NCBI GenBank assembly: GCA_913020395.1
Contig: CAJWCA010000002.1
Span: 1-42,559, forward strand
DNA from: an uncultured Cellvibrionales bacterium
GTDB taxonomy: Bacteria; Pseudomonadota; Gammaproteobacteria; Pseudomonadales; Cellvibrionaceae
Length of the DNA stretch: 42,559 nt
Reading direction: 5' to 3'
A model generated the notes under the pieces. The model was not told the origin of the DNA. It was given only the letters and a program-made list of their open reading frames with translations, and did no database searches. The position numbers and the translations under genes are program-made. Positions 23,743 to 33,348 of the stretch are shown here, piece by piece. Each line of letters starts with the position of its first letter. Position 1 is the stretch's first letter.

Positions 23743-25098
23743 TCAAGCCTGGAACATTTTAATATTGGGGTTATCGAATACGCTTGCCCCCGGGTCGAGA
23801 ATTTGCAGATAACGGTCAAAATACAGGAATTGTTTGAGCAGCATGGTAAAGGCGCGAGGAAATCGAATGCCGTGGTTTTTCCCTATCTCACCCAACTGCA
23901 TCATCAGGTCGTTGATTGTGCCGGCCTGCATTTGTGATTGAAGATCTATTGCACCTGAGGGCTGCACCTGCCCCAGGGAGGCAAACAAGCGGGCGATGTC
24001 CATGCTTAAACGGTCGAGATCGACCTGGTCCCGGGTAATGCCTACGGCCAACATGGCTTCGGCAACCGCACGATAGTCCTGTAAACCCAAGGCGCTAAAC
24101 AAGCTGAATGTGGAAGCCCAGACGTCCTTCGAAATGCGCCCCACCATGCCGAAATCAATAAAGCCAACTCGACCGTCATCCAATAGCAGCATATTGCCAC
24201 TATGCAAATCGGCGTGGAAAAAGTCGCACTGGGTCAAGCTGGCAAACCAGGTGTTTAAGGCATTGAACAGAGCCTCAGAGGCATTTGCCGAGTGTGTTTG
24301 TAATGCCTTGGTGTCGGTCAAAGAGCAGCCATAAAAACGCTCCATGGTCAGCACTTTGGCACCAGATGCCTGACGGTAAGGTTTGGGGGCAGTGACTTGC
24401 CTGTTGCCGGTTTCTTGTAAAAACTGGCGAAAGTGTTCGAGATTATCGGCCTCTTTTACAAAGTCACATTCATCGATCATTGCCTGATACATTTCTTCAA
24501 TAATGCCGGCAATCGCATCTTTCTCAAGATTGGGCAACATCAACTCCATCAGGCGAGTGAGTATATAGACGGTGTTTAAATCCACCATTATCTCAGCGGC
24601 CACGCCCGGCTTTTGTACTTTTACGACTACGTGCTCCCCGCTTTTTAGAACGGCGGCATGAACCTGGGCAATGGAGGCGGACGCCAGGGGTTCGGGGTCG
24701 AATTGGCTGTAGACCTCATGGATAGATTGTTTTAATTCCCGTTCAAGCAATTTTTTAATTTTGCGGTAGGAAATGGGGGCGGTCTTGTCGAGCAGCAGCT
24801 GAAACTCCTCCACATAGTCTGCGGGAAACAACGAGGGAGAGCTGGCAATAAATTGCCCACACTTAATATAGGTAGCACCCAGCGCTTCAAAAAGCTCCCG
24901 CACTTCTCGGGCTGGCGGGCGTTGACGTTTGATCAGCCACTTGGCCGCCCGGGGATAGGTTTGAATAAGAAAACGCGTTAAGCGCAGACTACCGCGAACG
25001 CCCAGTTCAGCCAAACCGACCGTGCGATTACCTGGGCTTGCAGAGTTGAGGAGTCCGGGGAGCTGAGGAAGGCGAACCATTTGTCTTAAACCTGTCAT
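23743..25098 (-). CDS. ABC1/UbiB/AarF-family atypical kinase-like protein
   Basis: The 451-residue protein has the family hallmarks: KxGQ motif as YIKCGQF (79-82), the Ala-rich substitute of the glycine loop in PLASASIAQVHAAV, Lys160 in VVVKVQKPG, catalytic-loop HADLHSGN (295-302) and metal-binding DFG (315-317). Bacterial UbiB supports ubiquinone synthesis or transport and other members act in lipid homeostasis; members outside ubi operons have less certain roles. The C-terminal membrane helices of canonical UbiB are not evident. No ribosome site is obvious before ATG 25098; Met7 is an alternative. It lies next to the lipid operon but points the other way. Confidence 0.88.
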   Translation of the reverse strand: MTGLRQMVRLPQLPGLLNSASPGNRTVGLAELGVRGSLRLTRFLIQTYPRAAKWLIKRQRPPAREVRELFEALGATYIKCGQFIASSPSLFPADYVEEFQLLLDKTAPISYRKIKKLLERELKQSIHEVYSQFDPEPLASASIAQVHAAVLKSGEHVVVKVQKPGVAAEIMVDLNTVYILTRLMELMLPNLEKDAIAGIIEEMYQAMIDECDFVKEADNLEHFRQFLQETGNRQVTAPKPYRQASGAKVLTMERFYGCSLTDTKALQTHSANASEALFNALNTWFASLTQCDFFHADLHSGNMLLLDDGRVGFIDFGMVGRISKDVWASTFSLFSALGLQDYRAVAEAMLAVGITRDQVDLDRLSMDIARLFASLGQVQPSGAIDLQSQMQAGTINDLMMQLGEIGKNHGIRFPRAFTMLLKQFLYFDRYLQILDPGASVFDNPNIKMFQA

Positions 25099-25837
25099 TT
25101 AGACGTTGAGCGTTAGTGGATCGAGACGCTATTTTTTGAACGCGAAATTTTTCAATAGAGCGAGCGTGTGATTGCGTTATAGTGCCTCAGAAAATTAGAA
25201 TGCGCCGCCTAAAAATTTACCGGTCGGACACGCACCGCAAGCTCCGACAGCATAACCAGAATCGCCATCAAAAAACACATAAACTTACACTCAAACAATA
25301 CATAAACTTACAAAATGAACGTCACTCAAACGGCCATTCCGATAGGCACATAAAGTCGTTGGCATTTCGAAATCCTGATGATACTGTAATTCAATACTCC
25401 AGGCGATCGAGACAAAATGGGTACAGCAGTTCTAAAGACAAATATTGAATATTTATCCGAGTTTTCGCCATGAAATTATTACCGTGCTAGAGCAGTAAAA
25501 AGCCCTTCATGATATGGCCCAGTGCTTTGACCAACCGTTACCTGACACCAAATACGTCTATTCCTACGGCCTCTCGACAGTGGTCGTACTCGCGAGCATT
25601 TACTGTGCGACCCGCGGGCAGTACTATTTATCACTACCGATCGGGAAATTCACACTATACTGACAGTTGTTACGAAGACACCCAGAGCCGGTATCGACTG
25701 ACACCGAACAACACAATACGTAACACGCAATAATGGTGACAGACAATCAACAGGATCAGATCATTAGCCAGGGCCAGACCTAATGTCTGCGTATTATTAG
25801 ATTTTCTACTTTAGTCTCTCTGAGGGATATTTAATTC
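25099..25837. other. 739-bp intergenic region without a convincing gene
   Basis: This gap lies between the divergent UbiB-type gene and the lipid operon, so it should hold both promoters. The open frames here are rich in His, Asn, Gln and Arg and do not look coded. One 49-codon frame, 25514-25663 on the plus strand, has a hydrophobic segment (GLSTVVVLASIYCATRG) but no ribosome site. A 13-bp direct repeat ACATAAACTTACA occurs at 25277-25289 and 25300-25312. GAGGG ahead of 25838 is the ribosome site of the next gene. Confidence 0.55.
25277..25312. repeat. Pair of 13-bp direct repeats
   Basis: ACATAAACTTACA occurs at 25277-25289 and again at 25300-25312, 23 bp start to start, within the divergent promoter region upstream of the lipid operon. 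The spacing is near two helical turns, so it may be a regulator site. Chance duplication is possible. Confidence 0.4.
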
Positions 25838-27334
25838 ATGAACGTACATGCGGATGTTACAAAGGAAGTCGAGCGCCAGCCGGAAGGCGCCCATATTGGC
25901 GCTTTTTTTGATTTTGACGGAACGGTTATTGCCGGCTTCTCGGTTAAATCATTTGTGCAAGAACAACTGCGCCGTGGCGATATCGGGCCGCGCGAGTTTG
26001 CCGAACTCACCGCCACCTTCGCGAACTTTAGTTTGGGTAGAATGGGTTTCTCCGCCCTGATGGTAGCCAGTTCAAAAATGATGAAGGGTGTACCGGAGCA
26101 GCAATACATCGACTTTGGTGAAGAGCTTTACGAGAAACATCTGTCGCGCTTGATTTATCCGGAATCTCGCGCTCTGATTGAAGCCCATTTAGACAAGGGT
26201 CACACGGTGGCTTTGATCTCATCCGCCACCCGCTACCAGGTAGAGGCGGCAGCACAAGACTTGGGTTTCCAACACATTCTGTACACTGAGATGGAAGTGG
26301 AAGACGGCGTTTTTACAGGCAATGTAATCAGCCCCACCTGCTACGGTGAAGGCAAAATGACCGCGGCCAGTAAGCTCGCCGAGGAAGTCGACATCGACCT
26401 CGAAAAAAGCTTCTTCTACACTGACAGCCACGAAGATCTGCCCCTGCTTGAGGGCGTTGGCCATCCTCAGGTACTCAACCCCACCAAGAAGTTGGTCAGT
26501 ATTGCTGAAAGGCGCGGATGGCCTATTCGCCGTTTCCGCAGTCGCGGTCGGCCTAAAATGACCGACTACCTGCGCACCGCTGCCGCCACCTTTAGCCTGG
26601 TGCCCACTTTTGCCGCCAGCTTGCCCATTCAAATGTTAACGGGTTCAAAGCGTGAGGCCCTGAACTATTCCACTTCACTGTTTGGCGATACCGCAGCGGC
26701 ACTGATCGGCTTGCACCTGAACACAAGGGGCGAGCAACACCTTTGGTCCCATCGTCCGGCCGTCTTTATTTTTAACCACCAAAGCCAGGCCGACGCAGTC
26801 ATCATACCCAAGCTATTACGCCGGGACATTGCCGGGGTCGGTAAAAAAGAAATCAAAGAAGACAATTACATCATTGGCAAAATTTTTGAGTACGGTGGCA
26901 CCGTATTGATCGATCGTAAAGACGGCCAAAGCGCCGTTGAAGCTATGCAGCCGCTGGTGGATACACTCAGGAACGAGGGCCGCTCGGTGGTATTGTCTCC
27001 AGAGGGCACCCGCACCATTGGTCCGAAACTGGCGCCGTTCAAGAAAGGTGCGTTTCACCTCGCCATTCAGGCCGAGGTAGCCATTGTGCCAATCGTAATT
27101 CACAACTCCTGCGATGTGCAGCCCAAAGGCGACTGGGTATACCGTCCGGGCACCGTGGAAATCGATGTATTACCGCCGGTGGACACCAGTGACTGGACGG
27201 TGGAAACCATCGACCAGCATGTGGCTGACGTGAGGCAGATGTTCCTCGACACTCTGGGGCAGACCGAGGAAGACGAGGACGAAGCAGATGTGATTGAAGG
27301 CGCCGAGGTCGAAGAGGAAGATACCGATGTCTGA
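25838..27334 (+). CDS. Bifunctional HAD-IB phosphatase / PlsC-type acyltransferase
   Basis: The 498-residue protein joins two enzymes. Residues about 20-225 are a HAD family IB (SerB-like) phosphatase: nucleophile Asp25 and Asp27 in FFDFDGTV, motif II Ser in LISSATRY (128), and motif IV DSHED (196-200). Residues about 285-470 are a PlsC-type 1-acylglycerol-3-phosphate acyltransferase with NHQSQAD (His314, Asp319) and EGTRT (389-393). The pair could acylate lysophosphatidate and dephosphorylate phosphatidate to diacylglycerol, although the HAD substrate is inferred. The last 23 residues hold 14 acidic residues. It heads the lipid operon; its stop codon overlaps the next start by eight bases. 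Confidence 0.9.
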   Translation: MNVHADVTKEVERQPEGAHIGAFFDFDGTVIAGFSVKSFVQEQLRRGDIGPREFAELTATFANFSLGRMGFSALMVASSKMMKGVPEQQYIDFGEELYEKHLSRLIYPESRALIEAHLDKGHTVALISSATRYQVEAAAQDLGFQHILYTEMEVEDGVFTGNVISPTCYGEGKMTAASKLAEEVDIDLEKSFFYTDSHEDLPLLEGVGHPQVLNPTKKLVSIAERRGWPIRRFRSRGRPKMTDYLRTAAATFSLVPTFAASLPIQMLTGSKREALNYSTSLFGDTAAALIGLHLNTRGEQHLWSHRPAVFIFNHQSQADAVIIPKLLRRDIAGVGKKEIKEDNYIIGKIFEYGGTVLIDRKDGQSAVEAMQPLVDTLRNEGRSVVLSPEGTRTIGPKLAPFKKGAFHLAIQAEVAIVPIVIHNSCDVQPKGDWVYRPGTVEIDVLPPVDTSDWTVETIDQHVADVRQMFLDTLGQTEEDEDEADVIEGAEVEEEDTDV

Positions 27335-28814
27335 CCGCCAACAGCTCACGGCCCAGGACGCTCAGTTCCTGTTTTTGGAAACCGACAATAACCTGGGTAA
27401 TGTCACAGGGTGTCAAATTTTTGAACCGGAAGAGGGCGAGACAGAGGCTTACAGTCTGGCGCAATTTATTGCACACCTGAGCTCGCGCCTGAACGTGTCT
27501 CCCATTTTCACCCAGCGCCTGCAAAAGGTGCCGCTTGAGCTGGATTTTCCCTATTGGGTAACGGATGAATATTTTGATGTGAAGTCCCACGCCTCTTCCG
27601 TGAAATTATCGGCATCGGCCAACTGGTCAGAGTTGTGTGAGATTGTGGGTCGCTTTCATAGCCGCTCCCTCGATATGCAGCGCCCCCTGTGGGAGATGTT
27701 ATTAATTGAAGATGTCGGCAATATTGAAGGTTTTGCGCCGGGTAGTTTTGCCGTTGTCAGCAAATTGCACCATTGCGCCATCGACGGAACCTCAGGGGTA
27801 CGGGTCATGGCGGCGCTCACCGACATCGATGCCCAGGGTACACCCGTATTCCCGGTTCCCGAACAAGCGCCAGCGGAACGTAAACCTCAGTCGTTCGAGC
27901 AGATGATGACCCGGGCCGCCTGCAGCAATATCAGCTCTCCTGTAAAATTGGCTAGTTCGCTACTCAGTGCCTATCCCACCGTTTACCCGACCCTGCGTCG
28001 CGCCTTTGCCGGCGGCGACACTGAAAAGTCGGCAGTGCCCGATACCCGCTTTAACAAAGACACTTCTCCTCACAAGGTGTTTGACGGTTTAACCCTTAAT
28101 CTGGCTGACTTTAAACACATCAGAAAACTGGTAGAAGGCTCAACCATCAACGACGTTGTATTGGCAATCAGTAGCGGTGGTTTGCGCAAATACCTGCAAC
28201 ATCATCAAGAGCTGCCATCGGAATCTCTGGTCGCCTGTGCCCCCATTAATATTCGCTCTAAAGGTGGCAATAAAGATAAGGGCGGCAAGGGCAAAGAGGA
28301 GGTTAGTGGCAACAACATCACCGCAATGAATATCCCTCTTTTTACCCAGGAGCCGGACCCGGTTATACGCCTGGCTCGCATTCACCAGCTGGCAGCGGAG
28401 TCAAAAGCCGGCAAAAAAGGGATCTCGGCCCGTCTAATGACCGATATTTCCAAACACATACCCGGTTTTTCGCTGTCCATGGCCACTCGAGTGCTGGTGC
28501 GTTCGGGTAATCTCAGTAGAATGGTGAATACCTTTATTTCTAATGTGCCCGGGCCTCAGATTCCGGTCTATATGAACGGCCGCAAATGCACGCAAACCTA
28601 CGCCATGGCCCCTCTGGCTGACGGTATGGGTTTGTTTCTCGCGACGCCAAGCTACAACGGGAAGATGTTTTTCTCCATCACCGCCACACGGGAAATTGTG
28701 CCGGACATGGCGTTCCTTGTCAGCTGCTTCCAGGGGGCCTTTGACGAGTTGTTGAACACTGCCCAGGATGCTCAAGACAGCCCGCTAAGCGCGAGCATAG
28801 AGTCACCGATTTAA
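27327..28814 (+). CDS. WS/DGAT-family wax ester synthase / diacylglycerol acyltransferase
   Basis: The 495-residue enzyme has the catalytic HHxxxDG motif as HHCAIDG (148-154), RPLWEM (119-124), NDVVLAISSGGLRKYL (275-290) and a late ISNVPGP motif. The family transfers acyl groups from acyl-CoA to diacylglycerol or long-chain alcohols, making triacylglycerol or wax esters at the inner membrane. ATG 27327 is chosen because GAGGAAG lies just upstream and the gene then overlaps the preceding stop by eight bases, indicating translational coupling. Residues 311-327 form an unusual Lys/Gly-rich insert (GGNKDKGGKGK) absent from the second copy in this window. Confidence 0.95.
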   Translation: MSDRQQLTAQDAQFLFLETDNNLGNVTGCQIFEPEEGETEAYSLAQFIAHLSSRLNVSPIFTQRLQKVPLELDFPYWVTDEYFDVKSHASSVKLSASANWSELCEIVGRFHSRSLDMQRPLWEMLLIEDVGNIEGFAPGSFAVVSKLHHCAIDGTSGVRVMAALTDIDAQGTPVFPVPEQAPAERKPQSFEQMMTRAACSNISSPVKLASSLLSAYPTVYPTLRRAFAGGDTEKSAVPDTRFNKDTSPHKVFDGLTLNLADFKHIRKLVEGSTINDVVLAISSGGLRKYLQHHQELPSESLVACAPINIRSKGGNKDKGGKGKEEVSGNNITAMNIPLFTQEPDPVIRLARIHQLAAESKAGKKGISARLMTDISKHIPGFSLSMATRVLVRSGNLSRMVNTFISNVPGPQIPVYMNGRKCTQTYAMAPLADGMGLFLATPSYNGKMFFSITATREIVPDMAFLVSCFQGAFDELLNTAQDAQDSPLSASIESPI

Positions 28815-28827
28815 GCAGAGGGAAACA

Positions 28828-29856
28828 ATGTTCTGGATTTTACTCATACTTACCCTGGCTGTTGCAGCGGTGCTCTGTCTTTATTTTTACAAGCCCCACG
28901 AGCTCTATCACGGAGCGGTCAATCTAGCACTGCGCCTCACCGGGTTTCAGCGGAGGAGCCTCACGGTTGACGACGAGCACTGGCACTACCTCGAGGGCGG
29001 CGCCAGTAACAGTGCTGTGATGGTACTGCTGCACGGCTTTGGGGCAAACAAAGAAAGCTGGCTGCCCTACGCCCGTCTGCTAACAGCTAAGTACCGTGTC
29101 ATCGTGCCCGACCTACCCGGCTTTGGCGAAAGTGCCCAGATCATGGATAAAGATTACAGTTCCAAAACCCAGGCCAATCGGCTGTACGCACTGTTAACCC
29201 ATCTTGGTATTGAACACTGCCACCTATCCGGAAACTCCATGGGTGGACTGATAGCCGCGCGTTATGCCATCGCTTTCCAGCAGAGCGTTGAATCCCTGAC
29301 ACTGTTCAACAATGCAGGGATCGACTCCGAGCAGCAAACACCTTTCTTCGAGAAAATGTTCCAAGGAGATGCCACCTTGGTTGCTCGCTCGCAGGAAGAG
29401 TTTAAACAAATACTGGCCTTAGTCACCCACCGTCCCATGAAAATTCCGGCGAACATTTTTCGTGTGCTTGCTGAAGATTCTATCGCCCGAGCCCCTTTGC
29501 TGGACCACATTTTTGCCTCCCTGAAAGAGGAGGTTCTCGAGGTTTATCTCAATCAATACCTGCCAGAGATCAAGGTGCCGACGCTGGTATTGTGGGGGCG
29601 GCAGGACAATATTTTCGACTGCAGCCATGTCAATATCATGTTAGAGCACATTCCGGACAGTCACGGCGTTATTCTGGAGAGCACCGGCCACGTACCGATG
29701 TTGGAGCGGCCCGGCGACACTGTGCGCCATCAACTTCATTTTCTTGAAACCCGAGCATTAACCGCAGGTCAAATGACGAGTGAAAACGTCAACACCCGCC
29801 AACAAATTTTTGATCACAAAACGTCTACACCCCGGCAAACAGCAAAACAACAATAA
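28828..29856 (+). CDS. Membrane-anchored alpha/beta hydrolase, lipase-like
   Basis: The 342-residue protein begins with a hydrophobic anchor (MFWILLILTLAVAAVLCLYF) followed by an alpha/beta-hydrolase fold: LLHGFGANKESW for the oxyanion hole, nucleophile Ser137 in GNSMGG, acid Asp260 in WGRQDN, and His288 in ESTGHVPML. It resembles monoacylglycerol lipases and Moraxella-type lipases and could release fatty acids from acylglycerols at the membrane. GAGGGA lies just before the start, and the gene follows the WS/DGAT gene by 13 bp within the operon. Its 3' end is 16 bp before the plsB start. Substrate inferred from context. Confidence 0.88.
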   Translation: MFWILLILTLAVAAVLCLYFYKPHELYHGAVNLALRLTGFQRRSLTVDDEHWHYLEGGASNSAVMVLLHGFGANKESWLPYARLLTAKYRVIVPDLPGFGESAQIMDKDYSSKTQANRLYALLTHLGIEHCHLSGNSMGGLIAARYAIAFQQSVESLTLFNNAGIDSEQQTPFFEKMFQGDATLVARSQEEFKQILALVTHRPMKIPANIFRVLAEDSIARAPLLDHIFASLKEEVLEVYLNQYLPEIKVPTLVLWGRQDNIFDCSHVNIMLEHIPDSHGVILESTGHVPMLERPGDTVRHQLHFLETRALTAGQMTSENVNTRQQIFDHKTSTPRQTAKQQ

Positions 29857-29872
29857 CGCAGAGGCAGCCAGT

Positions 29873-32305
29873 ATGTATTCCTTTGAAAGCGCGTGGCCCA
29901 GTGAAGTCGATTCCAGCATCGTCTTTCTCATCGACAGCAACAATCGCCTGCAAACTCGATTGCTCAAGCGTTGGATCGACAGCACCAATGTCGACAAGCG
30001 CGACTACCAGGTGATTGATTTTGCCAAAAGCTCGCGAACGCAGATGGCAAAGAGTCTCGAAGCGCTACAGGGTTTGCCGGACGATACCTATTTAGTCCCT
30101 TTACGCACGCTTTGGTTTTCCAAGCAGGCTAGTCGATGCCCTTCGCTACAGGAGGAGGCACCGACATGGCGCCACATCATTTTGGGCGACCCACGAACTC
30201 CGGGCAATTGGCGCCAGTCGATGATTCACACCTTCGATGCTCAGCGCAGCAAACCCCTGTCGGCACAGGGGGCAACCCTTAGTGATTTAAAACGACGTTT
30301 TGAGTTGGCACACCCCGGCGCAGGCCAAGACTCAGCATTACTGGTGGAATACGTGGGTCGTCAGGCCTTGCTGACTCTGGAGCGAGCGGAGCGAATGATT
30401 CGCGGCGCACGTTATAAGATGCCCGCTCTGGTGGCTGAAGAAGTGCTGTCCAAACCCAACCTGGTGAAAGACCTGGTGGACGAGTCCGAACGCTCGCTCA
30501 AATCCATGGACTCCCTAATGGATTACGCCGGAAAGTGCCTTCAGGAAGTTGCCGCCCGGCCCACATCCCTGGCGGTTGATATCATGGCGGGCCTCGGGCG
30601 TTACCTCTACACCTCCGGCTTTGATCGGGAAATTGAAATGTCGGACGAAGACGTTCAACGCGTTCGCAAACTCGTGGGTGAACGCCCGGTGGTGTTTCTG
30701 ATGACACACCGCTCCCATTTGGACGGGTTTCTGATGACCACTTTGTTTTACGATATGAACCTGACACCGCTACACACCTTTGGCGGCATTAACATGAACT
30801 TTTTTGGTTTCGGCACTCTGTTCCGCCGGGCCGGCGCTATTTTTATTCGCCGCAGTTTTGAAGGAGACCGGGTCTACAAATCGGTGTTTTCCCAGTATAT
30901 CGAGTATCTGGTTGAGAAACGCTTTCCACTGCTGTGGGCTCTGGAGGGCACACGTTCCCGCACCGGAAAATTGATGCCCCCGCGCTATGGGCTGATCCGC
31001 TATGTCGTCGACGCCGCCAAACGCAATGAAAATGCTGATGTGCTGTTTGTGCCTGTGTCGATTGTTTACGATCAAGTGCCAGAGGTAAAAGATTATGCCA
31101 ACCTGCAGTCGGGCGGCGTCAAGCGCCCGGAGTCTGCCAGCTGGTTTATGCAATATATCAGCGGATTGAAAAATCCGTTTGGCAAAATTCACGTAAAATT
31201 CGGAAAGGGTGTGGCCATGTCCGATGTGATGCACAACCCCGAAGTGTCAACGCTGGAAGTCCAAAAACTGGCCTTTCAATTATCGGTGGACGCCAATAAC
31301 GCCACCGCTGTTGCGCCGACCGCCATCATCACCTACGTGTTACTGATTCATGGTACCCGAGCCTTGAGCCAGCAAGAATTGGTCACGGAGATCGCCAGCT
31401 TACTGGATCTGCTGCGCTGCTTAAATTGCCCACTGACCGCCGATGCCGACCTCAGCCAGCCCGCTATCCTCAGTAGCGTGCTGGACCAACTCACCCAAAC
31501 GGGTGTTATCGTGACTTACAAAGACGGCCCTGAGCCCGTTTACGCAGTTGCCCAGGAATCCGTGCGCACCGCAGCTTACTACCGCAACAGCATGATCCAT
31601 TTCCTGGTGATGGGTGCCATTGCCGATCTGGCACTGCTGAGCCTGACAGAACAAGCCCAGCTGAGCAGCCGCGAACAGGCACTCGATATCTTGCGCAACG
31701 AGGCCTTGCGTATTCGGGATCTCATGAAATTCGAATTCTTTTTCGAAGAGAAAGAGACCTTTCTCGAACAGTTGGAGGGCGAGCTTAGCCTTCGGCTAGG
31801 CGTGGAAGACTGGAGCGATTGTTTAACCCAGGGGCGCCAAACAATTAGAACCACGCTGTGGAAGCTCAGTCCGCTACTGGCTCACGGCGCGCTGCGACCT
31901 TTTGTGGAGGCTTATCACCTGACCGCTGAAGCCGCCGTAACGGAATTGCAAGGCGAGACTGAAGAAATTCCCGACCAGGAAAGCATTTCCAAAACGGCCC
32001 TTTCGCTCGGCAAACAACGGGTTCTGCAGCAACGTATTAACTGCGAGGAATCCGTCTCTCAAACCTATATCGATAATGGTATCAAGCTATTAAAAAGCAA
32101 AGGCTGCATGGTGGGCTCCCGTGCGCAACAATTTCAAAAATGTAATGACGCCCTGCAAGAGTTGGGAACGCTGGTACGAAGAATCGAGTTTATCGCCTCT
32201 CTGGCGGAAAGCCGTCGTACACGCCAACCGCACGCCTATCAACAAACGGAAGAAAGCCAAAACAAAGACGCCAATAATGACAAGCAATTGCTCAACGTTG
32301 GTTAA
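29873..32305 (+). CDS. plsB: Glycerol-3-phosphate 1-O-acyltransferase PlsB
   Basis: The 810-residue inner-membrane enzyme makes 1-acylglycerol-3-phosphate from glycerol-3-phosphate and acyl-CoA or acyl-ACP, the first committed step of glycerolipid synthesis. Its length is normal for PlsB. Acyltransferase block I is THRSHLDG (His279, Asp284), followed by GAIFIRRSF, EGTRSRTGK and FVPVSIVYD. Start ATG 29873 with GAGG about nine bases upstream is preferred; the open frame extends 31 codons into the previous gene, but that extension is not PlsB-like. It lies in the middle of the lipid operon, 15 bp before gpsA, which supplies its substrate. Confidence 0.95.
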   Translation: MYSFESAWPSEVDSSIVFLIDSNNRLQTRLLKRWIDSTNVDKRDYQVIDFAKSSRTQMAKSLEALQGLPDDTYLVPLRTLWFSKQASRCPSLQEEAPTWRHIILGDPRTPGNWRQSMIHTFDAQRSKPLSAQGATLSDLKRRFELAHPGAGQDSALLVEYVGRQALLTLERAERMIRGARYKMPALVAEEVLSKPNLVKDLVDESERSLKSMDSLMDYAGKCLQEVAARPTSLAVDIMAGLGRYLYTSGFDREIEMSDEDVQRVRKLVGERPVVFLMTHRSHLDGFLMTTLFYDMNLTPLHTFGGINMNFFGFGTLFRRAGAIFIRRSFEGDRVYKSVFSQYIEYLVEKRFPLLWALEGTRSRTGKLMPPRYGLIRYVVDAAKRNENADVLFVPVSIVYDQVPEVKDYANLQSGGVKRPESASWFMQYISGLKNPFGKIHVKFGKGVAMSDVMHNPEVSTLEVQKLAFQLSVDANNATAVAPTAIITYVLLIHGTRALSQQELVTEIASLLDLLRCLNCPLTADADLSQPAILSSVLDQLTQTGVIVTYKDGPEPVYAVAQESVRTAAYYRNSMIHFLVMGAIADLALLSLTEQAQLSSREQALDILRNEALRIRDLMKFEFFFEEKETFLEQLEGELSLRLGVEDWSDCLTQGRQTIRTTLWKLSPLLAHGALRPFVEAYHLTAEAAVTELQGETEEIPDQESISKTALSLGKQRVLQQRINCEESVSQTYIDNGIKLLKSKGCMVGSRAQQFQKCNDALQELGTLVRRIEFIASLAESRRTRQPHAYQQTEESQNKDANNDKQLLNVG

Positions 32306-32320
32306 GGGGAGGGTGATCAC

Positions 32321-33322
32321 ATGAAATTAAAAGTAGGTGTATTAGGTGGCGGCAGTTGGGGCACAACAGTGGCCTCTCTGGCTTCCAGAAACACAGAGAC
32401 CATGATCTGGGCCCGCGACACCGCCACGGTCACAGAAATCAATGAGCAACACACCAACGAGAAATATTTGCCCGGTGCCAAGCTCCACTCTCGGCTGACC
32501 GCAACATCAGACATCAAAGCACTGGTTTCCAGTGCTGATGTGCTGGTCGTCGGCATTCCCTCCCAATCCTTTCGCGAAGTATTAGAGAGTGTCAAAGACT
32601 ACGTGCGGCCGTGGGTCCCCGTGGTCAGCCTGACCAAGGGGCTGGAACGCACAACCAACAAACGCATGACCGAGATCATTCATGAGGTTCTGCCCGGCCA
32701 CCCCACGGGTGTTTTAAGTGGCCCTAACCTGGCTCGTGAAGTGATGGCCGGTCATGCCGCCGCCAGCGTGATTGCAATGGAAGACCCGTTTATTCTCTCG
32801 GAATTGCAGAAGGTGTTTAACTCTGGATTATTTCGAGTTTACACCAACCGCGATGTCATTGGCTGTGAGCTTGGCGGTGTGCTCAAGAACATTGTCGCCA
32901 TTGCTGCCGGCATGGGCGACGGTCAGGGCGCTGGCGTGAATACACGCTCTGCCATTATTGCCCGAGGGCTCGCAGAGTCGACCCGTCTCGGGGTTGCGAT
33001 GGGTGGAGAACCGCAAACGTTTGCCGGACTCGCAGGCCTTGGCGACCTGGTCGCCACCTGTACCAGCGAACAAAGCCGCAACCGCCATGTGGGTTATCAT
33101 CTGGGCAAGGGTCAGACCATTGACGAAATTATCGAGTCCATGCACATGGTCGCCGAAGGGGCCAAGAGCGCCCCTACCGTGATTGAACTGGCGAAACTTT
33201 ATGACGTAAAAATGCCGATCGCCGAGGAAGTTTACAAAGTAGTGTCGGGTCAGGGCTCTGCACTAGACGCCTACCGCGGACTACTTCGCTCTACTGCCGG
33301 CGATGAACTTGAGGCCGGATAG
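32321..33322 (+). CDS. gpsA: NAD(P)-dependent glycerol-3-phosphate dehydrogenase GpsA
   Basis: The 333-residue cytoplasmic enzyme reduces dihydroxyacetone phosphate to glycerol-3-phosphate. The dinucleotide-binding loop is VGVLGGGSWGTT (5-16). Conserved substrate residues are Lys106 in SLTKGLE, LSGPN (132-136) and catalytic Lys189 in GGVLKNIVAIAAG, with a C-terminal helix domain containing GLAGLGDLVATC. Length is normal. GGGAGGGTG precedes the ATG. It directly follows plsB, which consumes its product, making a two-step glycerol backbone module inside the operon. Confidence 0.97.
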   Translation: MKLKVGVLGGGSWGTTVASLASRNTETMIWARDTATVTEINEQHTNEKYLPGAKLHSRLTATSDIKALVSSADVLVVGIPSQSFREVLESVKDYVRPWVPVVSLTKGLERTTNKRMTEIIHEVLPGHPTGVLSGPNLAREVMAGHAAASVIAMEDPFILSELQKVFNSGLFRVYTNRDVIGCELGGVLKNIVAIAAGMGDGQGAGVNTRSAIIARGLAESTRLGVAMGGEPQTFAGLAGLGDLVATCTSEQSRNRHVGYHLGKGQTIDEIIESMHMVAEGAKSAPTVIELAKLYDVKMPIAEEVYKVVSGQGSALDAYRGLLRSTAGDELEAG

Positions 33323-33348
33323 ATTGATTAACCGAGAGACTGCTTTAC

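Noticed and set aside
25182-25448. 88-codon frame in the gap before the lipid operon
   Set aside because: Composition is dominated by His, Gln, Asn, Arg and Lys without domain pattern, and there is no ribosome site.
25514-25663. 49-codon frame with a hydrophobic segment
   Set aside because: No Shine-Dalgarno sequence and in-frame stops on both sides; kept only as a remark on the region.
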